Positions 1 through 12,555 of a stretch of DNA of 64,000 bases are shown here, piece by piece. The DNA comes from Mortierella alpina (taxonomy: Eukaryota; Mortierellomycota; Mortierellomycetes; Mortierellales; Mortierellaceae): contig JANATF010000001.1 in the NCBI GenBank assembly GCA_029449245.1, forward strand, positions 1,116,001 through 1,180,000. The letters are read 5' to 3'. The position numbers and the translations under genes were made by a program. Under the pieces are notes generated by a model. That model was not told the DNA's origin and made no database searches. It saw only the letters and a list, made by a program, of their open reading frames with translations. How positions within the stretch are numbered: position 1 is the first letter of the stretch; each line of letters opens with the position of its first letter.

Positions 1-3000
1 GTAGGCTTGCTGCTGCTGCACTGCGTACTTTTGTTGCTCCTTCATCATGCCGTAGACATACTCGCCGATCTGCTCCACACCCTCAATCTGATAGTCCTTG
101 CTGGTGCTGCTCTCCTCCTCGTCCTTCTTGGCCACCTTCTTGACCGCCTTCTTGGCCTTTTTGCTGCCCTTCTTGGCTCCCTTCTTGTTTCCGCTCTCCT
201 CCTCCGCCTCGTCTTCTTTGTCGGCCGCTTCTTCATCCTCTGCAGTCTTGGTCACGGGCACAAGTCGGACTGTGTTGGGGTACATTTCGCCCGTCTTGAG
301 ACTCAGCTTGGTGGGACGCTGTAGCAGGCGCGTGAATGCTGGCTCGAGCTCATGACAGTTTTGGAAGAGTTTCTGACGACCAAAGATGTATAATCCCAAA
401 CGTGCGCGGGACAAGGCGACAATCAAACGACGGACATCGCGGACGTGGCCGACTGCCTTGGTTCTGACCAAAGAAAGCAGCACGTCTACAACATGGCGAT
501 ATGAAAAGGGGTATCAAGAGAGTGAGTGAGTGTGGTGTGAGGGAGCACAAGAGAGAGAAAAGCCAAGGTCATTCAAGCGACGCAAGTAAAAAAAAAAAAT
601 GGCCAGTAATAATGATAGTGCAATAATAACTTACAGTCGTTCTGTTGACCCTGGTACTTGTCAACGGTTGTCACCCTTGCGGGCTTTCCAAAGACCGGGT
701 TCCAACTGCACCTCTGGTTCAAGACATCGCGGATCAAATCCTTTTGTCCATTGTATGTCGTCAAGATCGTGATCTTGTCTGCTGGGTAGCCTAGCAGACG
801 CATGTACTGGAACACTGCGACCACATACTCAGCCTCACCCAAGTTCTGAATAAAGTGAGGTCTGGGGGCCGTTTCGCCATGGCCCTTGTAATTGTCCACG
901 TTCACAAACTGGTAGTCGTACAGGAATCCTGGGTTCGCAAACTTGAACTCGTCGCGCTCCGAAATGTTGGGCAAATCTCCCAGACTCTTGTATCGCCACT
1001 TGTAGAGATCTGCCATGTCCGATCGAGCACGACCCTGTGCATCCAGTTCGATCGTGGGTACGCCTAGGCGCACAAAGCGCGTGAACATGCTCTGCTCCAT
1101 GTTACCATACTGCTGGAAGGCCGTGTTCTTGACGACGGGAGGGAGCTGGTTATGGTCTCCAATCAAGATCACGCGCTTCAGTCGGTTGACGCCATCCTCG
1201 GGCTCCTGCAGCAACATGGGGATAAAGGTCTCGACCTCAAGGATCTGTGCCGCCTCCTCCATCACAATGTTGTCGTACTTGAACCCAAGCTTGACCAACT
1301 CTCGGCGTTTGAGCGCTGCGTGCGTACAGGTCATGGCGATGATCTTGGCCTCCTTGGTCAGAAGATAGTTGGCACGGTCATAGCTTGTATGGAGCAGCTC
1401 GAATGCAGATACCTCCTCCAGCTGCTCAAACAACTTGCTCAAGTGTCGGAAACATCCCTCGGCGGCATCCTGAGCTTCTGCTACAGTGGAACAGTCGGAA
1501 AACAGGGGCGAGGGTGCATTGCTGAAATATCTCTTGAATGGGAAGAGCTCCTTGATCTCCTCGACAGTTTCCTTGGCCTCTACCTTGAGCTCAAAGTCTT
1601 TCCATAGCGGCAGGACGTGGTACGAGTAAAAATAACCGGCGGTCTCGCATGTCGAGCCGTGCTCACCACCAATCTCCAGGGACTGGGCCAAGCGATCAAC
1701 CTCCGACAGCAAGTTCACACGTTTTTCCAAAAAGGACGTGACGCGACCATACTTGCTGAAACTGAGCTCCGTGTTCAGCTCTTCCTCTCCATGACCAAGT
1801 CGCAGCAAGTGACGCTCATCCACATCCAGTGCAATGATTTTCTCAAAGAGCTGGTTCAGTGCCTGGTTAGAGTGGGTGACCAAAAGTGTGTGCTGGTTCG
1901 GGAAGTTATTATACAGATTGGCAATGATCTGGACCGCAACATCCGTCTTTCCTGTTCCGGGAGGTCCAACGACCAAGGTCAATCCAGGGTTGGTTCCTGC
2001 CTTGATCGCCTCGACCTGCGTTGGTGTGAAGCGCACTTGGTTGCGGTTGGGGATATCTTCTGGGTATGGACCCATGTTCGGGGTCTTGTACGTCCTCACC
2101 ACCAACTCGTCCTGTGCCTGCGCCTGTTCCTGGTTCTTTCCCTGCTTCTCCTTTTTGCTCTTTTCAGAACCCTTCTTCTTTTTGGATCCCGATGGGGCAG
2201 CTTCAGATGCTTCCGGGAATTTGACCACGAACGGGGCGCTGAGCGAACCCTCGTCACCGTCCTGGGCTTTAATGGTCATTCCAGGGAACGAAGCCTTGAG
2301 GTGATCCAGATCCAGAAAAGTGTCTCTAAAATCAATCTCCTTGATCTGCCGCTGCAATTGAGAGTAGTGTGCGCTGTTGGGGTTTCCGTAGCCCAGGAAC
2401 ACATCATGCAACCACTCGGGCACCATCAAGTCGCTCTGCATCAAGTCGCGGATCGTCTCAAGCACAGGCTTGAAGTTGTTTTCCTGTGGCTTTCTGCGGA
2501 GGAGAACGTTGAAGGTCTGGTACACATCCTGTCCGCCATTCTTCTTGGCGTTGTCCTGATCAATTTTGTATTGGTTCGCGTCCAAGGCGACTCGGAACGT
2601 TCGAGTGTTGCCAGTGCGATGGTCCTGAATCATTTGCGGGTCGCTCCTCTTATAGTCGAAGGGCTTTCCGTTGGGTCCAATCACGCTCACCACCTCACAT
2701 CCGCGGACATACTTAAGGCCATAGTGTCTCCTGAACGACTCCTTGCCGTCCCAGCGTTCATCAATATCATCGTGAGCCTCGATCGTCAACAAGAACAAAA
2801 TGTCGTGTTCACGGATAGCCTCCCACTCCGCCTGAATCGCATCAGTGTACTTGCGCACATTGAATGTCACATCCGCTGTGATAGAAGACAGGCGATCCTC
2901 GCCGAGGTTCGGCTTGGCCTGCTCTACCATCTTGAAGTAGCTGACAGGTGCTGCCACTCTGGACCATCCTGAAAAGACTGTTGTTCCTTCAGTGGCACCT

Positions 3001-5160
3001 GCTCTCGGCCCAAGGCGCTTCACCGCATCCTCGATATCCTGGCGAATCTCATAGTTGCTCTCGAGCCGGAAGAGGTTGAAGTTGCGTAGAAGGTAGTCGT
3101 GCAGGGTCAAGAACTGCAGGTTGAGCTTTGGCAACGCTAGAGGCCGATCGGTATTGTACATCTCCTCCTTCACAGCTGCATCCTCAAAGAGCGCGTTCTC
3201 ATCCGGGTAGAGTGGCAAAGCATTGATTTGCTCGATTTGACTGTGGCGCTTTTCAAATTGGAGGAGTAGGACCTCAAGGAGCATCTCTCGTGAGTGTTCC
3301 GCATCAGGGTTGGTGATTTTGCTTGTCCGGATGTGCAGCAGATTGCAAAGGTGAACAAGCTGGTCCTGGGTCAAGTTATCAAAGTGTTTCATCAGCGACT
3401 CTCTGTCCTCAATGGCGCGAAGGTTGGTCATGGCGAGGTCGATGAGCTCATCCTTGAAATGTGTGAATGCAGTGCGCTATTTGTAATATTTACCAGGCGC
3501 CGTGTCAGTCATTGACCACAAATCTCGCAGAAGGTGCGGTAACGATCAAAAAGGCTCGAAGTACAAACCTGCAGCTTGGTCAGTTTTGAAGCATGGATCT
3601 CCGTCATCTCATCCCTGGTCAGGGCCAATCCTGTGTGTCCATTGATTTCAAATCCAGTATAGAAGGCGAGAATGTCCAGCAACTGGGCAAAGAGTGTGCC
3701 GCGCTGTTTGTCCTGCACAAGCCCCGAGAGCTTGCAGATAGCTATAATCTCATGATCCTCCACAAGGGTGTTGAAGTAGCGTCTGGTGGGCAACTGGGCT
3801 TCCAGATCAATCATAAACTCCATGAACCTCTCGCAGTAAGCGATTTTATCTATTCGCAAAAACAGCGCAAGTAAACAAGAGGTACGTGTGAGTGAGCTGA
3901 ATCGTCTTTGCATTCTGCCTTTATCAAGAAGTCCATGCAGCGTATGCTCAGTGCCTTACCTTGGTCATCGCTTCCAGTAGATTCCAGGATCTGTACAAAG
4001 CCCTTCATCATCTCGCTCAACCATGTCCTTTCAAATACTGTCTTTTGTTGCTGCTTGGCATCTACAAAAGACGTGAGAATAGCGATGGTATGTGATCAAT
4101 AACATATGCCAAGGTCGTAAATTTTGATCTTCCTCCCGCTTTACAACCCTAGTTTTTACCTGAAGCATCAAATTTCTTTTCGAGATGTTTCCAGAACTTG
4201 AGTAGCTGAGGATATTCTTTGAACTCTGCCTCCCGCTTTGCTGATGATGAAAGTGAATGCCAAGTAGAGAGAGAAACCAGCCTACAAATGAATGCACAGG
4301 TGATGTTCAGTACTGGAAAGTTCTAGCCATCTACTGGAGGTGAGATCGAAATCGTCTTTATCACATACCTCATGCATTCCACTCTGATTAGAGCATTCTC
4401 CAGACTCTGGAAGCAATTGATCATAAACACCAACAGATAGCGCTTCATCCTAAGGTCAACTTCCTCTGAATCCTGTATACAAAGGCGCAGAACTTCCTCC
4501 AAGAATGCAGGGAAATGTTCTGGTGATTCCTCGAATGTGCCTGATGGGTAGGAAGGAACTTTTCAGTAAGTCTGAAATAAAAAAGCAAAAGCGAGCTCTG
4601 CTATTAGGAACACTTCCTGGATATCTTGCAGAGAATAACTTACCCCATGCTTCGACTCTGCTCCTGAACTTCTCATTCACCATGAGCACAATGGAAAGGA
4701 CGTGCCTTGTTGTGGACTGAGCTGGATCGTAGTGACGCCAGAGATACTAGTGCAAACGATAGGTAGGACACAGGTATCAGATCGAGGATCATCAAAGCGT
4801 TCCTCTTTGACTATACTACAAGTAACACTCGACTCTTCCTTGGAAGCAAGGGCTGGTCCTGCTTACCTTTTCCAGGTACTGGCTGACCTCCAGCAGGGTC
4901 AGCTTTGTGATGCTAAAGTCGTGCTTGAGCAACTCATCCTGGAACACGCGTTCAATCAGCTGGGCGTCAAAGTCCTGAGCGGCGGCTTCGCCCTTTGTCC
5001 ATGTCTCTGCCAGAGCCGTCACCGAGTCGTTCTGCATATCCTTGACGGTTGGCCGATAGGAGGCAGCATGGGCGTCCTTGTGGGTCTGATTCCGCTTTTG
5101 ATCGTGGCTGGTGGCGTCCTCGCTCGGAGGCTGAGTGCTCGCGGTGGAGGGTTGCGACAT
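1..5160 (-). CDS. AQR: Aquarius/Cwf11-type intron-binding spliceosomal RNA helicase, 3'-truncated
   Basis: SF1 (Upf1-like) helicase that, from family knowledge, binds the intron upstream of the branch point in the activated spliceosome. ATG at 5158-5160. Exons joined by eye: 4867-5160, 4644-4746, 4369-4540, 4160-4281, 3960-4061, 3569-3849, 635-3476, and 485 running off the left edge; phases close throughout. The N-terminal Aquarius scaffold is recognisable (for example [20 protein letters not shown] and [20 protein letters not shown]). Helicase motifs in the big exon: Walker [10 protein letters not shown] near residue 860, motif [15 protein letters not shown] near 1100, motif [15 protein letters not shown] near 1135, and QGQQND followed across the last intron by [20 protein letters not shown]. 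About 1,466 residues are visible. Lys/Ser/Gln-rich (near 2100-2200) and Lys/Glu-rich (50-240) stretches look like lineage-specific insertions. Stop codon is outside the window. Confidence 0.93.
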
Positions 5161-6093
5161 CTTGACACAAGCGTCCAGAAGGTCTTCGTTTCCTTGGGCG
5201 AATACACGGGGCGGTCGAGCGTGTGTGTGTACAGCTGGCGAAATCTGAGGATGAGGATCAGAGAGAGGGTCGAGGTTGGCGGCACTGAGATGCTGTCGTT
5301 ATGAGCTCACACACAGGCAGGGAAGGTTTTAAATTACGTCGTGGGTCCCTTTTAAAGTGCAGGTGCTGCCGCTGCTCGCGAGCACCACTACGAACTGTAC
5401 GAACTCAGTTTTTACAACCAGGGGACTATGGTGCCCAACAAGCGCTTCAGCACTTGGAAGCGTCTTGGACGCTCATAGGCAATGCCCCAGGGCACAAGGT
5501 GAGCAGATCTGGCTTGTTTGGTGTCCAAGCTCAGCGCTATAAGTACAGGACAGGATGACCTCGCGTTCTTTGAGGTCTAGGGGTTGGCGATCATGCTGCA
5601 AAATCGTTCCAGTTGGGTCATCCAAGCTCTGCGTGTGCGCGACGCGCCATCCGAGCCCAAGCTCAAGCTCAAGCAGCAGAGCTGGGGGTTTTGGGATCAC
5701 TGTGGTGGGAGTACACCTTGCGGCACGGATCCATCCTCGTGTGGAGTGTCTATCACGGTGCACCAAGCGCGTTGACGGAGCCGCGTAGACCACCCGCACG
5801 AACGGTGCTTGCGGAGGGTCCCCCGGCAGCAGGAAGCAGCGCCAGGCCACTGTCAACGAGCTCGATGGTCGATAGGCTCGACAACAGCACAGCGTGCGCA
5901 AATCAAATCACGCCTGCCCAAAGGAAAAAGAACACTCCATGCCCCCCTAGGCATATTTTCCTTCTTGTGTCTCAACAGGAATGCAGGCAATGCCATCCGC
6001 GTCTCCCATTACTCTGCTGTCGCCATTCCATCTCGATTGTCCCCGTCTTGCGCTCTTCCATTCCACCTCTGTGATCCACAGCCCACGGCTCCC
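5161..6093. other. Divergent intergenic region between Aquarius and the RRM gene
   Basis: 933 bases between two outward-pointing genes, so presumably a shared promoter region. An AG-ended pyrimidine tract just before 5981 (TTGTGTCTCAACAG) could be the acceptor of a 5' UTR intron for the RRM gene. The RRM frame stays open upstream to an ATG at 5809, but that extension has no recognisable domain. Nothing else is supported here. Confidence 0.5.
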
Positions 6094-9000
6094 ATGACTC
6101 TCGGCCAAGCCCAAGCCTCTGCGAACGCATTCCCCCATGGCGACGGCCATGCCCCGCCCTACCCTCACGGGCAACGTCCCGGTCCGAGCCATGACCGCAG
6201 CCTCGGTGCCCAGGGGCAGGGCCACCAGTACCCGGACCAGACTCAGAGCGGGAGCAGTGTCCACCCACACCATCGCCACTCTCTACACCAACATCCAGGC
6301 GCGCTGTTCGCCCCGACCCGGGCTCTCGAGCACCAGCCAACTAGCTCTGAGGGCACCAGCGGCCATTTCTTCATGAAGCCCTTGACAACAGCACCCGACT
6401 ACCGCTTCAACCTCTACGTCAAAGGCCTTGCCCCAACAACAACAACCCGCAGCCTCTTTGACCTGTTTACACCGTAGGGTTATTTTGTTGCTTTTCTTTT
6501 TCCCTGGTTTGCTCTTTATCCGTCATTGTGCCGCATACAGCAAAGAACATCGACTCATTCATGCAAATCCTCTCGCTCTGCATGCTGTAGATATGGGGAC
6601 ATTCTCGCCTGCAAAATCATCCTCGATAGCGACACAGGATTCTGCAAAGGAGGCTTTGTTCTGTTTGACAACCAGGAGAGCTGCAGTGAGGCACGCAGGG
6701 CTCTGACGCAACAGGGACTCTATGTCACCATCGCCCACGAATCGGTCTCCATCAAGAACCTTCCCGCCGCGCAGCACGTCCCCCCAAAGACAAAGGCCGT
6801 CGTACCAAAGGTAAACAGGGAGATCTAGTCTCGTGCGCTTACGATAGCTGCTAGATTTGTGTGCCACTGTATACTGATGCTGCCGCGACTCAGATCGACA
6901 ATAGCGACGACTTTCCTAGTCTACCTTCCAAGCCTTCGGGCAAGAAGCAGCCGCGCAAAAGGACACAAGTAACATCATCATCCTTGAAATCATCTTCCGA
7001 GCTAGAATCAGTCAATCAGTCTACAGCTATGAATCCACCAGCTACACAGAACAGGGACCTGGAAGTAGATGATGGAGTAGATGATGGGGCAGCAGCCACC
7101 ACTGCGATCGAGGACACCGAGCATCACGGACTCAGTGCGCTGTCACTAGTCAGCAATGCATCGAATAACACGCTCTCCTTAGGTCAATCATATCTCGACT
7201 TTGATGGCGGCTTTATAGGAAGCCACCAGCAATTTCTGTCCGAGGGCTATAGTCATGCAGCAGAGTACCAGCGACGGCCGTCTTTCCTTGAACACAAGTG
7301 GGGCGTCGACGACATCGATCGATACATGGTAATCGTCGATCGCCGACTTGACTATACTACGTACTTGTCCAAAGGCGTGTGTGCGATCCACGGATCCATC
7401 TTGGAGGTGAAACTAACCCTTTACCTTTCTTTAGAACATGCTAGAGCTGAATACAAGCGCCGTCGAACCTCAACCATCTTCGAATCTACACAGCGCGCGT
7501 CGAAACCCAAGCATAGGAGGAGCGCACATCTCTAAAACAACAATTGATGACTTTGTTCTCGAGGAACGGCCGCGACGCGAATCTTCGCTTTACTTTGATG
7601 ACCTGCCTGAAGGGCTTACATATGTGAAGCTGTTTGAACTTTGTGCACAGTAAGTGTGGCTACGCTTGCACCGGCAATATGTTTTGTGAATAATGCTTAT
7701 GCCGTTCGCGCTTAGTTCGCGCTTGGATTGTCTCACGCTCGTTGCATATTAATGTACGACTTCAGGTACGGCTCTTTAGTCCTCACGTCCGTGGACATTC
7801 GCTATATTAACGAGGAGTGCGGTGGTGTAGGCAAAGTGACGTTTGAATCCCATGCTGATTCAGAGACGGCCTTCTCCTCGCTCTCCGGGCTGAACTACAA
7901 GGTGCGCAAGGAATATGTTGACATTCACTCGCACGGACTTGGCATCGATGAGCATCTGTATGATCAATACTACCAGCAGCACATGGACTTTCTCAAGCAA
8001 GGCGACAACCCCGCCTACGAATCACCAGACGAGGCTTTCCATCACCCGTTGGAAGGCAGCTGTCTTTCGGTCCACACGAGTCGTGGTCCACTCACTCCCC
8101 TTAGACGCGAATCCAGCGACCTCTATACCCTTGACCCATGGAGTTCCCCAACCTCAGAGTTCCACGCTTTGAACAACAGTCTGCCTCACTGGCAAGCTAG
8201 CAGCTTTGTTGCTCTAGATAATCGCGCCAGTACTCTAGAAAAGCCTTCCATGCTCGGAATGTCACCTTTCCCATCATCGCTCTCACCTGCCTCGTCGTCC
8301 TCTGCATCATCAGCTTTGCTGCAGGATTGGTCTCAAACACCGTCACCAGCATCGTCTACAGAGCATCCAGTAGATAAGGTGGGCACTGCCGATTGCGACC
8401 CAAAGAGCGAAGCGCAGCACAGCCAGCACAGTACCAAAACCCCCGCGTCTACGCGCGACCCGCAAAAGAGAGTTTCTTACTCTGATGCCGTCAAGGTCCC
8501 AACTACGCCCCGAGTCGGCCAGACTCCCGAGAGCAGTCGCAATGTTCATGCGAGCCCTTCAAGACAGGATCTGACCCGAAGAGGGAACACCAACAAATCA
8601 TTGGATGAGAAGGAGTACCGACTCAATCTCTACCTGAAGGATTTAGAGCCCACCATGGATGAGTTTAGGCTTTACGAGATCTGCGTTCAGTACGCGACGT
8701 GCTTGGCTTTATTGGTGACTGTGGTTTGTAGAGCCTTCAACTAACGATGTCTGCCAAATCGCAACTATGATAGGTTTGGTCCAGTCATCTCTTGCAGGAC
8801 AATCACGACACACAATGGCGTATGCACTGGACTTGGCTTCGTCATGTACACCAGCAACGACAGCGTCAACCGGGCAATTGAAGGTCTCAAGGAATTGGGC
8901 TACCATGCAGAGGTCGCTATCCCGTCCGCCACAAACAAGCTACGCTGCAAGGTCAAGTCCGACACATTGTTCTTGCAAAATATCCCGCCCCATATCAAGG

Positions 9001-9400
9001 AAGGAAAGGTAGCCAAGTCTCGATTGCTGCTCAGAGGGCCTGGCTCACGAGAGGAACAATTGAGTCTGACACTGTCGGTCTTCATGACATGTATATGTGA
9101 GATAGATCCGCGATCTTTTCCGTCCGTACATCATACTTGCGTGCAACATACTAAGGGATACAAAGTCTGGCAAAGGGAGAGGCGTTGCATTTCTGAAGTA
9201 TGTCCTACTTTGTCTGTGTCGGGTTTGAGGAAATGATGATGTTCGAATGTCCGTATCTCCTCAGCTCTAATATTTGACACGTAATTGAGTCTAGGATGAA
9301 GGATGTTAGTACGGCAGAGCGATTCATCGAGGAGTACCACGGCCGAGTCCTTGGCAAGGACTGGAAGCTACCGCTTCAAGTTTCACCTGCGAAACAGTAG
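6094..9400 (+). CDS. Four-RRM RNA-binding protein (RBMS/ELAV-like tandem RRMs)
   Basis: Exons: 6094-6473, 6591-6810, 6894-7328, 7435-7649, 7766-8689, 8774-9008, 9106-9197, 9295-9400; total 868 residues with phases closing. RRM1 starts FNLYVKGLAPTTTTRSLFDL and contains YGDILACKIILD and GGFVLFDN. RRM2 starts SLYFDDLPEG and contains GVGKVTFESHADSETAFSSL. RRM3 starts LNLYLKDLEPTMDEFRLYEI and contains GLGFVMYTSNDSVNRAI. RRM4 starts DTLFLQNIPPHIKEGK and ends GKGRGVAFLKMKDVSTAERF. RNP2 and RNP1 are therefore visible in each, though RRM2 is degenerate. His/Gln/Pro-rich (N-terminal) and Ser/Thr-rich linkers separate them. Paired RRM architecture resembles metazoan RBMS/MSSP proteins, so single-stranded RNA binding is likely; target and process are unknown. 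Start chosen as the ATG nearest RRM1 with good context (CCCATGACT); an upstream in-frame ATG at 5809 is possible. Confidence 0.85.
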
Positions 9401-9918
9401 TGGGAGAGATATTAGTGGCGAACGTGGAGAAATGCAATAGTCATCAATATGCAAGCGCGACATTACTCATAAACCATTGTCCCGAAGTCCCTTGTCATTT
9501 GTCATTGAAACAAATTCATTAACGCTACAACTTTATTTTTTTTTCCTGGGTGAAACGAAACTCTTGGGCTAGTGTCCTATATGTAGTCTGTTTAGGAGAT
9601 GCTGTGGGATGCAGAACGCACGAGCAAGCAGTCATTCGATGCCTTGCCTCAAAAGACCTCATTGTGATAGTAAGAGGTTAAGCAAGGGCGGTAGAATACT
9701 AGGGGTCGGCTCTGAACATTATTGGAGTGGAGAGTGGAGACCACATCTTTTTGTGGCTAAAGGTCGTCGTCCACACTGTCCACCTGCAGATGCTTCCTTC
9801 CTCATGTTTTTCATTCGAATCCATGCTTCCCCTGTCCTCCATAACACCGTTGGCGCTAAACATCTTGAACTTTCTGATCAGCCATGTCCTGCCCCTCTCT
9901 GTCACGCCACGCTAGAAG

Positions 9919-9939
9919 TTTTTTTTTTTTTTTTTTTTT
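9919..9939. repeat. Poly-T tract
   Basis: Uninterrupted run of about 21 T residues, roughly 520 bases downstream of the RRM gene stop. On the minus strand it reads poly-A, but no retroelement sequence was recognised next to it. Confidence 0.9.
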
Positions 9940-12475
9940 GTTAGGGGCCAAGTGGTCATCCGTTCGTCACTCTCCTTCTGTTTGGATATTTAGATGAATG
10001 GGCGTTAGATCAAAGAATGAACTCCGAGTGCACCACATGGCCCAAATGGAAAAATCGTAGCCCGAAACTCGAGTGATCCCGATGTCGTGGCACGGCCCTG
10101 CCGCGCCGTAAGAAGAAGATGGTTGGGCGTAAATGCAGAGAGAGCCTTGCCTTAGTTGGCGGACACGGAAGCAAACCACAATCCACACGCATCCAGCCCA
10201 TATTCGTACACACACCCAGCGCTACTCGATCAATCGAGCAAGTTCCTCTAGCGCCCAACCTCTTCTCCTGCTGGTCTATGGGTACAACGCCGGACTCTGG
10301 CGTTTGCATGAACAGAGCCCTTTATTGGCTGTCATCACAATATCACAAAGAACGCTGAAAAATGGCGCCAAAGTTCCTTGGCATTGCATGACAAAGAATA
10401 GGGCTCACGCTGCAGCAACCCCAAAGTAATCATCCAATCATCTAGACTAGTCTACTATGAATACGCACTGCCCTCTCTTCTCTCTCTCTTTTCTTGCCAG
10501 TGCTCACTGCTTTTTTTGACCTTGCATCAACTGTCACATTCGACAAGCACGCTCATCTCTCAACAGTCTATTACCCAGAGACTTCGTCCGCATTGCTATG
10601 TAAGAAACGACCAGATACTGCAACTCTCCTGTATGTCGGACGACATCAGCTATCAGTCCTCCTGCATCATCCATCCCTTGCTTTCCCTCACCTTCTTTCC
10701 CGCTTGGAGAAAACAGGAATTGTGCAAAGACGTGCAGGTACGAGTGCCTTCGTGGGTGTGTACCGTTCTGTGTGGAATAGGGGCTTGCAAGACAAGCCCG
10801 TCGGAACACCTTCTTTTTTTCTCAATACATACAGGGGTGAATGCAAGCAGTAATTCATGGGAGGTGAGGGAAATAATAGCGCTGTTTTTGTGAGTGAGGC
10901 GAGAGCGAGAGACTAAGCGGTCCGCGGGTATGTTATTCATGCAGCGCCAAACCAAGTTACCATGCCAAAGTGCTAGCCTTTTCCTAGAGAGCTACTGCTC
11001 TACTGATTTCGCTTTGCCAACAACAGAGCGCCCAACCTAGTCATCGCTCTAAATGCATGGCTCTCTTGGGTAGCCTACTCGTCTGCTTTTTGTTTGTCGC
11101 GTCTTGTTTGTTCCATCGCCTTTGGTTATGATCTTGGGTTGAAGAGGTGTGTTTATTTGGTTCCTTTCTCCGTGGGGTCATCATTGCCCAACTGACCTCG
11201 CTCTACTAGTAGTCTATTGTTGTGCGAGGCGTACGGTACTGTATTACTGTACATGTACTTTACAGTGGGCTTGGACTGCATGGAACGTTTAAAGTTCCTG
11301 TGGGCTTATTCACCCTCCTCTGATCCTCCCCTCCACGCTATGATGAACGTGTGTGGTTCAATCAACTGCAGTGCTCTCTAAACGTAACGAGCTATGTACT
11401 TTTGTGAGTGTTGATTTTTTTTTTTGCCTCTGGTCATATGTGGGTGCACGTAAGATGTGTTTATGCAAGTTCAACGCTGCAACACATGCAGGAAACGAGC
11501 GTCTGTGTCAAATCATCATGATCGAGGACCCGCGCAAATTCCTCGAAACACACACGACATTCAAGAGGATGCAGTAGCCTAACAAATACATCTGCGTTCG
11601 GGTACTTCGCCATGATATATTTTGTTTTCCTGAGAGCACCAACAGTTTTATTTGATTTCCTTGATGAACGAGGCTATTGATGTTTGACAGTAGGCGGTTG
11701 GTTTGACAGTCGAGGGCAGGAAAATGTTCCATGCGGCTGGCTCTCGTAACAAGGTTGGATGCAATAATTGCTTCTCTCCCTGTATCGCCTGTACGTCTGC
11801 AATCCAATTACTGCAGATTTGCTGTGGGCTAAGCGTCGGGTTCTTGGGTCGGGTTGAGATGACGGATCGAGACGAGCGTGCATACCATTATGATTATCTT
11901 GCGTGCTTCACAGAGAGCGGAGAGCAGCAGTATCCGCTAACCCCTTCAATTCTTCCTTCCATCCTTGTGCTGTCGAAAGTCCACGCCCTTCATCTGTCCT
12001 GCATCGTGCTGCTCCTTTATTCTAACGAAAACAAGCTGGTGTGCTGTCAACTGGTGCTTTGTGCTTGAATGCAAAAGAGTTGAGTGACGCTGGGCATAAT
12101 TCATGTCAGGAGGGGTATGGAGCAGGGGAGAGCTAATGAACTGAGGCAGGGGGTGCAGAGGCGGAGGAGAGCGACAGACGAGTAGATGGAACAGGCGAGG
12201 AGTGAGCATGACAGGGGACACCCACAGTCTGAATGCAATCCACACACTGGCCCTCTCATGGTCTTGGTCTAACATTATTTTTTTTGCTCCACTCTTTTTC
12301 TTCCTTCTCTTCCTCTTACAAACCCTCCTCTCCTCCTCCTCCTCCTTCTCGTCCTTTCTCCTTCTCCACCTCATCCTTCTTCTCCAACACCACCTCTCCC
12401 GTCGCAGCCATTCTCCACCGCACCCGCTGCCGACACTTGCCCTCTCCCGCATCGTGTGTCAAACATCTCTCTTTT

Positions 12476-12481
<6 letters not shown>

Positions 12482-12538
<57 letters not shown>

Positions 12539-12555
12539 CTCGCTCTCTCTGTCTC
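12482..12555. repeat. CT/CTCG microsatellite
   Basis: About 46 bases of pure CT dinucleotide (12490-12535) followed by imperfect CGCTCT units. It generates spurious long open frames of Ser/Leu (plus) and Arg/Glu (minus). Confidence 0.95.

Noticed and set aside
1617-2972. 451-residue plus-strand frame
   Set aside because: Antisense to the Aquarius helicase exon, which has all SF1 motifs on the minus strand.
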